A stretch of 64,000 nucleotides of DNA from Phascolomyces articulosus (Eukaryota; Mucoromycota; Mucoromycetes; Mucorales; Lichtheimiaceae). Where the stretch lies: assembly GCA_025677815.1 (NCBI GenBank), contig JAIXMP010000075.1, positions 1 to 64,000 of the forward strand. The letters are read 5' to 3'. Numbering within the stretch: position 1 is the stretch's first letter; every line of letters starts with the position of its first letter. Shown here piece after piece: positions 23,433-36,236 of this stretch. The notes below the pieces were generated by a model that worked only from the letters and a program-made list of their open reading frames with translations, did not search any database and was not told the origin of the DNA. The position numbers were made by a program, and so were the translations under genes.

Positions 23433-26400
23433 TTACCACCCGCGTTGCTGTTGATTAGGGAATCCTGATTGACCATCTAAAATAATCAATGACATTTATT
23501 CCTTAGTTATTCCTATTCAAAAACCCAACTTTATACGAACAACTATACTTACGTGCCATTGATCCAGCAGATGTGAAAACGGAGGGCGTTTGTTGCTGCT
23601 GTGACATATTCTTGAATGCAGAATACTTATCAAGTGAATCTAATAGAACCGGATTGAGTTAGGATCTATATATCTATTCCATTCTTTACACTTCTATAAA
23701 CTTCAATAACATCATGAAATTATTTACCGAATTGATTATTATTTGGAACACCTGTCATTTGAGGTTGCAAGAAACCGGTGGGTTGCGCTTGCATAGGACT
23801 TTGAGTAAACATATTCGCATTGGGTGTCGAGAATTGAACACCAGTACGTTGAGGACTTAAAGGTCCAGGTGAATCCATGGGTGATCCGAATGGATTTTCT
23901 GGTGCTAAATAGACAAATAAGGGTTTAACTACATTATTAAAATAGATAAGAGAAAAAATATGATATAACTTACTTGCGGTTGCCCAATTTCGTGCACCTG
24001 TTGGTTGAACACCAACAAAACCTTGCTGCTGTGGGGCATTACCAGTAGGTTGTAATGGTTGTGGAAGAATCGATGCCAATGGCACAGTACTCGTTTGCAT
24101 TGGTTGTTGGTACATCACGGTAGGTTGTTGTTGCATCGATGGTACACCAGTCATATTTGGTTGAAGCATTTGTGTTTGCCATTGCTGTTGTTGTACAGGT
24201 TGTTGTAATTGTTGTTGCGGTTGCATCATTTGAGGAGGACTCAACATTGTCTGTTGCTGTTGTCCAGTTTGCATCGGGTATTGTTGAGATTGTTGTTGTG
24301 GAATAAATTGCTGCTGTTGCTGTGGCAATGGTTGAAGTTGTTGCTGTTGCATTTGATCAATGGGTTGTACATAGACTTGTTGACCCGCAGGTTGTTGCAT
24401 TTGCATTTGAATTTGAGCACCACCTGTTTGTTGACCTTGCAATGGTTGTTGTTGTTGTTGATTACCCGTATTGGTGGATTGCTGCCATCTGCTTAACGTA
24501 GGATCAGCTGTATGCTTCAACACGGAAACAGGACGTTGTCGTGGAGGCATAACAACTTGCTGTTTCATTTGTGGTGGTGTTTGTTCATATTGAATAGGCT
24601 GTTGTGGTTGAGGATGAGAAACAACTTGCTGAGCAGTTAATTGTGGTTGCTGATATTGAACCTGCTGTTGTTGTTGAGGTGGCTGTTGCTGTACCACGAG
24701 AGGAGCTGCTTGCGGTTGCGGTTGTGGAGGAGGTGCCTGTTGTTGGGGAGATGGAGCAGCCTTGATAGGTTCAATTGGTTGTTGAGGTTGTTTTGGCGGG
24801 GAAGTTGCTTTGGCAGATGGTTGTGTTGATTCACGTGGTGCCCATGCATCATCTTCAAATCCAATCAAATCACCTTGAGGTTTATTATTTGAGGCTGCTT
24901 GTTGCTGATTATTGGTGCTAGGTGAAGAGGTGAACTGAGTACCAATGAACTCCAATAAATCAGGATGGATGTCTTTAGATGCCGTTTGGGTGGGTGTGGG
25001 TTTAGATCGTGCTATATAGACAAAAATAATAATTAGATTCGACATTGATATACTTTATTCTACTGTCAAAAAAAGTATATACCTTTGGGTGCCTCTGCTC
25101 CATTCATCTCGCGATAAAGTTTTCGTGCTAATTCTTCATCTTTTTGCAAATGATCCGTACTCGTTTGTTTTTGTATTTCCTTTTCTTCCTCCCCTTCACC
25201 ATCAGAAGGAGGTTCAGGATTTTCGGTTTCAAGATAACGTTCAATACGTTGTACATGGTTTTCCTTGATGCCCAACATCTTCATACGTTTATGCGTCAAA
25301 TTGGGCAAATCACTATCATCCAATTTATCGGATTGGAAAGTGGCCGAATATTTTAATGCATCATCCATGGAAACACCGACCATCATAAACCAATCGAACC
25401 AATCCCAGTTCGGGTTTGTCTTCTTCTGTTGTTTTCTACCAAAGACAGGCTGTGCGTGCTCTTGAGAGGGAGGTACTGGTCCTGATCTATTGGCTGCTGC
25501 TGATGATGATGAGGACGCAGCAGCACCGCCACTACCTGCAGTGGGCTGGGGTCTCGGTGGCATGGGTGGTGTATTTTCAGGTGCAGTCAGTTCACCCAAA
25601 GCAGACACACTACCACCAGAAAGACTACGTCCCAGTTTTCGTTCAACATAGTTTACATCTTCCGTACTCATTTTATCCACAGGAACATCAATCTTGACAC
25701 CATTGACCTTATGTAAGCGGAACTTGCCATCCAACAATGAAATAAATTGAGCGTCGACCTTGAAAGCGCCACTACGATCAGTCCATGTTCGTACTTTGGT
25801 CGGATCAGGTTCTATTATTGTTGTACAAGTAATAAATAATTTTAGCTTTTATATCCTCCATTCCTCTATAGTTTACCAAATTTCGGAAGGAAACATACTT
25901 GGTAAATCCTGACGAGCAGTAGCAGCTACACTTTGAGATCGAGTAAGTCCATTGGCACGCGATGTATCTATTATAGAAATCAATAGGTTAATTGGTATAT
26001 TTTTACTTTTTCTATCTAATTCTATCTATCCGAAATATTACTTTTATTCTTTACCTGAAGCAGCTGAAGTACGAGTTGGCATAGTAGATTGTCGTTGGAG
26101 ATTCTAATATATATTTCGCAAGGAACAAAAAAAAAGGTAAATAAAATGGACATTCATACCATTTTATGTCATTCGAGTATTCAATAGCTAGCTACCTTTC
26201 GCTTTTCAGCTTCAGCTTGGAGTTGTCGTTGTCTTGTTGCTTCAGCACGTTGAGCAGCTTCTTGTTGAATCTTTCTTTTTCTTTCCTCTTCTTCTTCTGC
26301 CCTTCTTCGTTGTTTTTCTTCTTCAGCACGTTGTCGAGCAGCAGCTTCTTCCTGTTCCCTTTGCCGTCTTTGTCGTTCTTCTTGTTCCGCTACTAGACGC

Positions 26401-28012
26401 CTAGCCCTTTCTTCCTCGTCTAATCTTTGTTGTTGAGCAGCGGCAGCAGCAACAGAACTATCCTCTCGTTGTTGGCCATCATCAAATGCTACATAAGTTT
26501 CAGGTACCAATCCTTGCTGTCCGTTGGTTCTTTCTACACGCCACCAACCATCCGTTCGAACATAATCAACAACTAATACTTGTTCATTCTCATCCACAGT
26601 TAACTCTTCGCCGGCTTCAGCTTCAAATGCATATTGAATAAAACCCCATTTAGGTTCACATGCTGGTTGAGCTGGTTCTGATTCCGACTCTGGTTCATGT
26701 TGTTGATTTTGTTGCTGTTGCTGTTGCTGTTGTCGTCCTGGTCTAGCCGGCATAGCAGGAGGTTGCTCATCTTCCTCTTGTTCGTGTTGCTGTTGTTGCT
26801 GAGCATTGACACGTGTTGTAGCTGCCACTTGAGCAATATTTCGAGAATCTGTAATCTTGACAAGAATCGCCTTGGCTTCTGATTTTGAAGAAGCCTGCAA
26901 ATCCAATACAGCAGATCGATCTCCAGATACTTCAATATGTAATGTTTTTCCATCAAATAGATATTTGGTGACATCCAAAATGGGATATTGTTGTACAGGA
27001 AGTGTTTTATCGGTTTCACTGCCATAACAAATCATGCCTGTACCCACCAATAAACTCCCTTTACTTTTTTTTTTCTTCTTTTTAATAGGGTCGTATTCGT
27101 GGACTGTCCATGATTGTGCTTCATCTTCAGGGGATGATTCGATCCGACTTCCTGTCTATAACATATTTTTTTTTTTGTTTGTTTGTTAGAGAAAAACGGG
27201 AGAGAAAAAGAGAAAGTTTCCCGTCAGTAAAAGAATGAGAAAATAGGATGGATAAATTGGGGGGGGGGAAGACGTCTATATATAGAGAATTTTAGTTCTT
27301 TACCGCATGAGTTAAAACAGGTGTTACAGTTGGAGAAACAATAAGTGAAGATGTAGATACTCCTTGAGGTGGTGTTGATGTAGGAGGACGAGGTGCAGTT
27401 GCCGGGGGTATTGCTACTGGTACTGGTAGAGGCACTGGGGGTACAACCGCATCTGGTTGTTGATAGTGTTCTTCTTCCTCATAAGCTTGTTCTTCTACCG
27501 CTGCTGCAGTGGATGGTGGTACAGCACGGTTGTTATTGTCTGAAATAGTATCCACATAATTACTTGGTGCTAAACCAATTTGGCCGTTATTCGTCAATCG
27601 AACTAATAGCCAATCAGGATCATCGAGTTCAAGTACAAGCATTTCTTGACCTTCTTTAAATGATAATTCCTCTTCATGTTGAGCATCGTAATCGTATTCT
27701 GCACGTACTTGTCCAATAGGCTCAACCTTTTTATATTTTATAATGAATGGGTTATTATTGTTGTTAGCTTCCAAGGTTTTATATGGAATAAAAAAGTAGA
27801 GAGAGTGAGAAAAAGAAGTTTACTTCTTCAAGATAAGTAGCTGGTACTAATCCAATAGGACTGGTTCCATTAGCAGACTTTAATTCAGCCCTCCACCAAT
27901 CATCGTCTTCTTTTTCAATAACATAAACTATATCGCCTTCGTTAATGTCGATTTCGTCGGAAGTGCGTGCGCCATAGTCATATAATGCTTTACACACTGC
28001 GACGTACTTCAT
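23433..28012 (-). CDS. SLA1-like endocytic adaptor (SH3 x3, SHD1, SHD2)
   Basis: A multi-exon minus-strand gene; the first exons are 28012-27824, 27726-27304 and 27155-26196, followed by several short ones to the stop at 23433-23435. Domain order is that of Sla1. SH3-1 is residues 1-63 (ALYDYGARTSDEIDINEGD). SH3-2 follows (AEYDYDAQHEEELSFKEG). A Sla1-specific PH-like region starts near DLQASSKSEAKAIL, then SH3-3 (FEAEAGEELTVDENEQVL) and a Glu/Arg-rich coiled coil. SHD1 (FRLHKVNGVKIDVPVDKM) and the SAM-like SHD2 (WDWFDWFMMVGVSMDDALKY) come next, then a long Gln-rich tail with TG-containing repeats (QTGGAQ, MTGVP, PTGF). In yeast the protein links NPF-type cargo signals and clathrin to Las17/actin assembly at endocytic sites. 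The tail matches the phosphorylated TGxxxP/Q repeat region of Sla1. Small internal exons between 26110 and 25750 are approximate. Confidence 0.9.
24180..24760. repeat. CAG/CAA-type trinucleotide-rich tract in SLA1-like tail
   Basis: On the coding strand this is dense in CAA/CAG codons and encodes poly-Gln runs broken by Pro, Met and Gly. Mixed codons and interruptions show an imperfect tract rather than one expanding microsatellite. Confidence 0.7.
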
Positions 28013-28310
28013 TTTTTTTTCTTTTCCCCTTTTTTCGTTATTTATGCGATATTCCTTTTTTCTCTTATTAATTCAGTAAAAAAAAAGTAAGAAAGGACCA
28101 AAGAATAAATGGAGATGCAAAAAAAAAGTTTGAGTTTCGAGATGGTTTATAAAAAAAAGGTTGATAGTGGTACAACACACGTTCCACTTGAAGTCTTAAT
28201 AGGGACGGATAAAATGTTTGACCGAAAAATAGAACATTTTTTATGTCGATCGTATTTTTATAAAAGGAAATAAATATGTATGCAATGTCATATTTTTATT
28301 ATGAAATGTG

Positions 28311-29849
28311 TCAAGAAGAAGCAGTAGAAGAAGTAGAGTCAATAAGTAATAATGGTGAATAGATGGAAGGGTTAAATTCAAGTAATGCATCAATATCTGC
28401 CTATATGATATATATGTTGTACAACCAACGCAACAAAAACGATCAGCAATTGAGTATTATTTAGTAATAATGTGCTCCACATTATCTCAAACAATAAGAT
28501 TATTTGATAAACTGGATGAAATTTTTCCCTCTTTCACTTTTTCCTTTTAACAAACTTACATTTTCGGTTCCTTTGCACGCTAATCGATATAACCGGACCG
28601 TTTCTTTTAATAATTGACGCATTTCATCACCAACTGCTTTTTCTTTGGTATAATAGAATTGCCATGATACTGCTAACCCTTTTAGTAGCATAGTACGATA
28701 ACCAGGTATTCTATGTAATATTAATAACACTAATTAATCATTTTTTTCTCTGTTTTAAATATACTAAAATCATATATTTACCTTGGCCAACATATTTGAA
28801 TGATTGTTTGTAATGCTTCTAACGCTGCTTTATTTAATTGTAATGAGGGTACTGTCAAAGCTTCCATTAATGCTGCAAGAATCACCTATTGTACATGTAT
28901 TAAAAATTAGAAACCTTAATATATTATAGAAGCCACACATGAATATATACCTTGAGATATTGAACACCAAGAACACCCATTTCTGCATAAATTCGAGATA
29001 ATTGTCCAAACAAAATTTGACGTAATGATATTGTATATCTTCCCAATTTGAGCCCCATAATAATACCATCCACGATGATTTTTTCATACAATTTGGCTCG
29101 CTGTTGACTACCCAGCGGTTTTGTCTTCGAAATTAAATCCATCATACACGGATAAGAAGCTTTCACTAATGGTAAATGAGATTCATCGGAAATATACGTT
29201 AAACAATTGAACAAGGTGGCAATGAATACGCTATCGACATGTGTCAATGCTGTAATCGTATCATGATCGTCGTCTGGTACTTTTTGAACAATTTTGTGTA
29301 ATATATCAACACCCCGAATTTTATAATTCACATCGTAATCATCCATGATAAGTAACATCGGTGGTATAAGTTGCGGTAAATAATGTGATAATTTGGATAG
29401 CTATGATTATATCAAATCCGCCCAAAGGCTATCATTAGGTAAAAAAAAGGATGTTACGTATCATATATCCTTGTACAAACAAAGTGAAGCTTCACTTAAA
29501 ATAATTAAATAAAACAAATACTTACAGGACAAGCATCAACGATCCACTCCACTACATGTGCTTGATCATAGCCATGGGTGTTTTCTTTCCACGGTTGGTT
29601 TTCTAAATAATCTGAATCTTTGGTTGGATCATAATATTTATACCGCATAGTATCCAATGCAGGATGTTGATGTTGAGAAAAAGCAGGTCGAACAATATTA
29701 TTAAGAATATCATTGAAATGATCTTGACTTAAATGGTATGATAGTGTATCATTGTTGTTATTATAACATTGATAGTTATCACAGTGCTGTGATGCATAGT
29801 GGTGTATAAAACGAATAGGTCCTTCTGTCGTCCTACTGGAAGAAGTCAT
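28311..29849 (-). CDS. TTI2-like protein (TELO2-interacting protein 2)
   Basis: Five exons on the minus strand are predicted: 29849-29526, 29400-28951, 28885-28782, 28710-28560 and 28400-28311 (372 residues, phases consistent). The helical protein contains the TTI2-type core HVVEWIVDACP, then LLIMDDYDVNYKIRGVDILH and HVDSVFIATLFNCLTYI, HEAT-like helices matching the order of TTI2 proteins. Tti2 works with Tel2 and Tti1 as an HSP90 co-chaperone complex that stabilises PIKK kinases (TOR, ATM/ATR). The C-terminus (LLEFNPSIYSPLLL) is followed by a Ser/Thr stretch. It lies upstream of the SLA1-like start, in the same orientation. Confidence 0.75.
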
Positions 29850-30891
29850 TTTTTTATCACTCTTGGAACTAGAAGGGCCTATGTAACATGTCTGGAGTTA
29901 AAAAAATTCTCGAAAAACTCACTTATTGACACTGATACAAATTTTTGCCCTTTATTATATCTCTTTACCTTGTTTATGAGCACATAGTGAGATGCGCCTG
30001 CACCACGGAGCATATCACTGCTGAATATAAATAATAAATTGTGTGTTCTTTTTTTATTTGTGAAATTATATAATTGTCTCCACCCCTTATTTATTCTTAG
30101 TAAACTAGAAAACAAAACTTGCTATCGCACCAGGTGGCTAGGCCAGCGACACTGAAGTATCCATGGACGCTCCCTGTTATAAATGTATCTTATTAGCATA
30201 TACACCGTAACCTTCAATTTATTCAGAACCTTTATAAAATCCCATCATATAACACCAATAACATTTATATCTTATCACAGCAGTACTGCGGGAGGGCCAA
30301 AGAAAAAGATAAGGAGAAAAAAGATCCTCCTCAGCTACTTGCAGTATTTTATATATTATCCACTAATGATTTGTGGACCACCATGTAAAGGACAGAACGC
30401 AACTTAAGTCATCATCTTATTGGCTGAAGGCTATTGCACAACTTTAATATGATTGGCTCCAGGAACTTTAACAGCACCACTGCGATAGAAGGGTGACGTG
30501 GAATTCTGATTGGATAAATTGTTCGAGTCGCTTCCTTTACCAGTTTTTTTTTCCTCTTTGCTCTTCTTTTTTGCCAACAAAGAAAATCCGCATTTGGATT
30601 TTTTTTATATAAACATATACTCTTCTTTGAATTGCTCACTTGCACAAAAATTATATATCATTGAATTTATTTTCCCCCACCAATTCTTTATTTGAGCTAA
30701 AACAAAAAAAAAGAAATCTATTCGATTCTAAACGAACGACAAAAACACTCATAATTACTCTCAATCATTTGACGCACAAACTCATCGTATTTTATTAAAA
30801 AAGGAGGAACAAATAAATACACCTCCAAAAAGAAACGCGCGATCTCTCTCATTTTTTATATATAAATTGATTCTATTGAGCAAAAAACACA
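29850..30891. other. Divergent intergenic region between TTI2-like and RPB2
   Basis: About 1 kb serving as promoter region for both genes. A pyrimidine/A-rich leader directly precedes the RPB2 ATG. No tRNA, repeat or credible small gene seen. Confidence 0.45.
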
Positions 30892-33800
30892 ATGGCAGCT
30901 GTATATGAGGACAACTACCAAATGGCGGAAACTGGTAACAATCTTTTTTTTTTCATTTTTATTGATTATATTGTTTTTTCTTTTTCTATTTGATTTTATG
31001 GGAGATTATGATTAATAAGCTTTTTGCTACTTTCTCGTATCCTACCCCCTCCACCAGAGTATTTCGATCCAGAGGAAGAAATGGCCATGGGCGATGCCTA
31101 TTACGATGACCAAATCACGTAAGCATCTTCGTATAAATATATCCAATGGAGAGAAAGAGAAAAAGATCAGTTTTAAAGAAAAGGGGAGGAAGGGAATCTA
31201 TTCGTGTTTTCATAATGAAATCTGTGTTTTTTATGTAATAATAATATATATATATATGTGTGTGTGTAAATATAAATATATAGACAGGAAGATTGTTGGA
31301 CAGTGATTAGTTCTTTCTTTGAAGAAAAAGGTCTTGTTCGACAACAACTTGATTCTTTTGACGAATTTGTTCAAAATACCATGCAAGAACTCGTTGATGA
31401 AAACTCAAACTTGGTTTTACAGCATGTTGGAGGCGATGGTGATGTTTCGGTAACAAATCATGGGTCTTCTTTTATTTTAAAAAATAGATCATGAATCTCG
31501 GATAATGAAAGGATTAAGAATGATGGGAAGGATATTCAGGAAATTTTTTGGCTGCGTAACAAATGAATTAACCACTTTTTTTTGGTCCTTGGGATTATTT
31601 AGAAACGATATATCATTGATTTCGGTCAAATTTATCTTTCCAAACCAACAATGACAGAAGCAGATGGTAGTACACAACCCATGTTTCCACAAGAAGCGCG
31701 TATTCGAAACTTGACGTAACTATTGTTTTTTTTATGAGAAATGGTTGGGAACGATAAGTGGAATTGGAAGATGATTTTACAGTACTGTTTTTTTAACTTA
31801 TAAATAATGTCATCAGGTACGCTTCACCATTGTATGTTGATATGAGTAAGCGAACACAGGTGGCTGCGCCGCATGATCCCGATAAACCTATCAAAAATAT
31901 TAATGATCAATTTGTGGATGAAAATGGTGGAGAACCACCTGCGATGACGAAAGTGTTTATTGGAAAGGTAAAAAAAGGAAAAGAGAGAATGTGTGTTTAT
32001 AGAGATAGATAAACGACGTGTAAATCAAGAACCATAAAACTAAATAATGAACGATTGATGGGGGGAATACATATGGATATTTGTATCTAGGTACCGATTA
32101 TGCTTCGATCCACCTATTGTATTTTACACGATATGCCAGAACAACAAGTCCATGAGTTGGGTGAATGTTCATTTGATATGGGCGGTTATTTCGTGATTAA
32201 CGGTTCTGAGAAAGTATTGATTGCGCAAGAACGTATGGCCACTAATACCGTCTATGTCTTTGCCAAAGCACCCCCTTCGAATGTTCAATATACAGCCGAA
32301 ATTCGATCTGCCCCTGAAAAGGGATCCAAACAACCCTCTCCACTCTTTATTAAAATGATGCGATCGTCTGCTGAAAGAGGATCCAGTAGCCAATCGATTC
32401 GCGCCACATTACCTTATATTCGTTCTGATATACCCATTGTCGTTGTCTTTCGTGCTTTGGGTCAAGTCTCTGATAGAGATGTCTTATCTCATATTTGTTA
32501 TGATCAAAACGATTATGAAATGTTGGAAATGCTGAAACCTTCCATTGAGGAAGCTTTTGTCATCCAAGATCAAGATGTTGCTTTGGATTTTATTGGTAAA
32601 AGAGGCTCGACTATTGGTGCTACGCGTGAAAAACGTATCAAATATGCTACCGAAATCTTGCAAAAAGAATTGCTGCCCCATGTGGGTACAGAATACAAGA
32701 CCGAGACCCGTAAGGCTTATTTTTTCGGTTACATGATTCATCGACTGTTGTTGGCAGCATTGGAGCGACGCGAATTGGATGATCGTGATCATTATGGTAA
32801 AAAACGTATGGATTTGGCTGGTCCTTTGATGGCTGGTTTATTCCGTACTCTTTTCAAGAAACTTACAAAGGATGTATCTAAATACTTGCAAAAGGTTTGT
32901 ATCTATCCGTGGAAATGAGGGCACCGTTCCGGGAGTATAATTAACTGACTGACAACATTTCATTTATTAGTGTATTGAATCGGGTCGTGAATTTAACTTG
33001 ACACTAGCTGTCAAATCCAATACAATTACCAATGGTTTGAAATATTCCTTAGCAACGGGTAACTGGGGTGATCAAAAGAAAGCTATGCAAGCACGTGCTG
33101 GTGTGTCTCAAGTGTTGAATCGATACACATTTGCTTCTACACTTTCCCATTTGCGTCGTTGTAACACCCCTATTGGTCGTGATGGTAAACTAGCCAAACC
33201 ACGGCAATTACACAATACGCATTGGGGATTGGTATGTCCTGCCGAAACACCTGAAGGTCAAGCTTGTGGTCTTGTGAAAAACTTGGCCTTGATGTCCTAT
33301 ATTTCCGTCGGTTCCGCCGCTAATCCATTATTAGAATTTTTAGAAGAATGGGGTATGGAAAATTTGATGGAATTAGCACCTACCAGTATACCCTCTGCTA
33401 CCAAGGTGTTCGTGAATGGTATTTGGGTCGGTGTGCATCGTGATCCTGGAGAATTGATTTATTCGTTGCGACAAATGAGACGTTCCGTGGATATTTCACC
33501 CGAAGTCAGTATTGTACGTGATATTCGTGAACGAGAATTACGTATTTATACCGATGCAGGTCGTTGTTGTCGCCCCTTGTTCTTGGTACAAGATCAACAA
33601 TTGTTATTGACACGTGAACAATTGACACGTTTGGCGGATATTGGTGATCCTTATGAATGGCAAAACTTGATTTCGGATGGTGTGATTGAATATATGGATG
33701 CAGCTGAAGAAGAAACGGCCATGATTTGTATGACGCCTGAAGATTTGGCAGAATCACATGAAGCAGCAAATTATGGTACACAACTTCAACAAGCGCGTGA

Positions 33801-35427
33801 TGTAGCTAGTCGTGTCAAGAGTCAAACGGGTGATTATTCACATACTTGGACCCATTGTGAAATTCATCCAAGTATGATTCTTGGTATTTGCGCTAGTATC
33901 ATTCCTTTCCCAGATCATAATCAGGTAAATAGATCGAGAAAAAAGGGATGGAAAAAAGAAAGTTGAGCTAAGCATTAGATTATCTATTATAGTCACCACG
34001 TAATACGTATCAATCTGCAATGGGTAAACAAGCCATGGGCGTATACCTCACTACCTATCAGATCCGAATGGATACGTTAGCCAATATTCTCTATTATCCA
34101 CAAAAACCATTAACGACCACACGATCAATGGAATACTTGAGATTCCGTGAACTTCCTGCAGGGCAAAATGCCATTGTTGCCATTTTATGTTACTCGGGTT
34201 ATAATCAAGAAGATTCCGTGATTATGAATCAAGGCAGTATCGATCGAGGACTCTTTAGAAGTTTATTCTATCGAACTTACATGGATGCAGAAAAGAAGAC
34301 AGGTTCAATGTTTATGGAAGAATTTGAAAAACCTACAAGAGAATCCACTACACGTTTAAAACATGGTACATATGAAAAATTGGATGAAGATGGCTTGATT
34401 GCACCTGGTACACGCGTCTCCGGTGATGATATTATTATCGGCAAGACAGCTCCAATTCCGCAAGAATCAGAAGAATTGGGTCAACGACAAGTTTCCCATA
34501 GTAAAAGAGATACCTCCACCCCATTGCGTAGTACGGAAACGGGTATTGTGGATCAAGTCATGTTAACGACGAACCAAGATGGATTGAAGTTTGTGAAAGT
34601 ACGTGTACGATCTACACGTGTACCTCAAATTGGTGATAAATTTGCTTCTCGTCACGGTCAAAAGGGTACTATTGGTATGACATATCGACAGGAAGACTTC
34701 CCCTTCACCGCAGAAGGTATCACTCCCGATGTGATTATTAATCCACACGCTATTCCATCGCGTATGACAATTGGTCACATGATTGAATGTTTGCTTGGCA
34801 AAGTGTCTACTTTGACTGGTAATGAAGGTGATGCCACACCCTTTACTGAAGTCACGGTGGAAGCTATTTCACAAGCATTGGCAGCACAAGGATACCAACA
34901 ACGTGGATTTGAAGTCATGTATAATGGTTTCACTGGTCGTAAATTGAATGCACAAATCTTTTTGGGACCAACTTATTATCAACGTTTGAAACACATGGTC
35001 GATGATAAGATTCACAGTCGTGCAAGAGGTCCAGTACAAATCTTGACAAGACAACCAGTGGAAGGTCGTTCAAGAGATGGTGGTCTTCGTTTCGGTGAAA
35101 TGGAAAGAGATTGTATGATCAGTCACGGTGTTGCTCAATTCTTAAAGGTAAGAAGAAAGAAAACAGAAAGAGTAAAGTCGGATCTTGATACTCATGATGT
35201 ATTATAATTAGGAACGTTTATTCGATGCATCCGATGCTTATCGTGTCCATGTATGTGATATTTGTGGTTTGATGGCTATTGCCAATCTTAAAAAGAATCA
35301 TTTCGAATGCAGAGCATGCAAGAATAAGACACGTGTATCTGCCATTCATATTCCATATGCCTGCAAGTTACTTTTCCAAGAATTGATGGCCATGAACATT
35401 GCTCCTCGCATGTTTGTCGATGCATAA
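30892..35427 (+). CDS. RPB2: RNA polymerase II second-largest subunit RPB2
   Basis: Nine exons are predicted: 30892-30934, 31058-31118, 31284-31449, 31603-31715, 31817-31967, 32091-32894, 32971-33924, 33993-35147 and 35212-35427. Together they give 1220 residues with consistent phases, close to the usual RPB2 length. Signature blocks include [20 protein letters not shown] (protrusion), [39 protein letters not shown] and the hybrid-binding [18 protein letters not shown]. The C-terminal zinc site has CDIC near residue 1164 and CRAC 20 residues later. The subunit forms one half of the catalytic cleft and clamp of Pol II in the nucleus. The short 5' exons are supported by the fit to the conserved N-terminus [20 protein letters not shown]. 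No damage is seen. Confidence 0.97.
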
Positions 35428-36236
35428 AAAAAATATCCCTTCATTCCCCATCCAGTTCTCTTCTCTCCTTTCCGTTTTTTTTATCACCTCTTTTCTCCTT
35501 CATATATACATCAAAAACAAAAATACAATTTCAAAACAAAACCTATTAGCAAAAACACCATCAACATTTTCATAACTTTTAAAAGAGCTTTATTTACAAT
35601 TATCACGATAACAAAAAAACTGGATAAAACTCTTAGCCAAAAACCTAACTCAATCCATCCCTCCCATGATTCTTTTTTTTTCAATATTTGAACTTAACGA
35701 TCAATAATAATATATAATAAAAAAGAAAAGAACCACCTGTATCATATAAAATGTATATATAATTTGGGTGTATAAAGAACCATTGTTTGATATATGTGTT
35801 TTTTTTGTGTGTGTAAGAAAGAGGTGGATGTTATATGTAGTGTGTGTAATAAACGTTGTTTGCGTGAATGTAGTTGCATATAGTATTAAAAGCCAACGTA
35901 AAAATTGGGTCTTGGAGAAAACAGAGAGAGAGAGAATGAACGGGAAAAAAACATCATTGAAAGAGAAAAAAAAAGAGATTTAGAGTTCTTTGATATATAA
36001 AAAACGACAAAGGAAAAAAAAACTATACTTGAAAAAGAGTATTTGAGTTTTGTAAAATAAGAAAAAAAAAAAGAAAAGGGCGTGTTTGGTGTAAGATTTG
36101 AATACTAAGAAGGAAAAAAGGGTGAAGAAAGAGTGTTAGAAGAAGTGGTGTGTGGGGGAATATACATATACAAATGCATTATGTTCAATGTGTGTTATGG
36201 ATGTCGTCTTCTTTATTTTTCTTGTTTCAATTTTAC
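35428..36236. other. Convergent intergenic region
   Basis: A/purine-rich sequence between the 3' ends of RPB2 and the casein kinase gene. No coding potential beyond low-complexity frames. Confidence 0.45.

Noticed and set aside
22811..23476. 221-codon minus-strand frame rich in Phe, Tyr and Leu
   Set aside because: Overlaps the mL54 3' exon and AT-rich 3' sequence; composition is that of low-complexity DNA, with no family signature.
24209..24496. Long Leu-rich open frame on the plus strand
   Set aside because: Antisense shadow of the Gln-rich tail of the SLA1-like gene; CAA/CAG read backwards gives Leu codons.
26166..26396. Ser/Phe/Leu-rich plus-strand frame
   Set aside because: Antisense shadow of the Glu/Arg coiled coil of the SLA1-like gene.
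30110..30180. Relatively GC-rich stretch considered as a tRNA or small RNA
   Set aside because: No cloverleaf or conserved boxes could be drawn.
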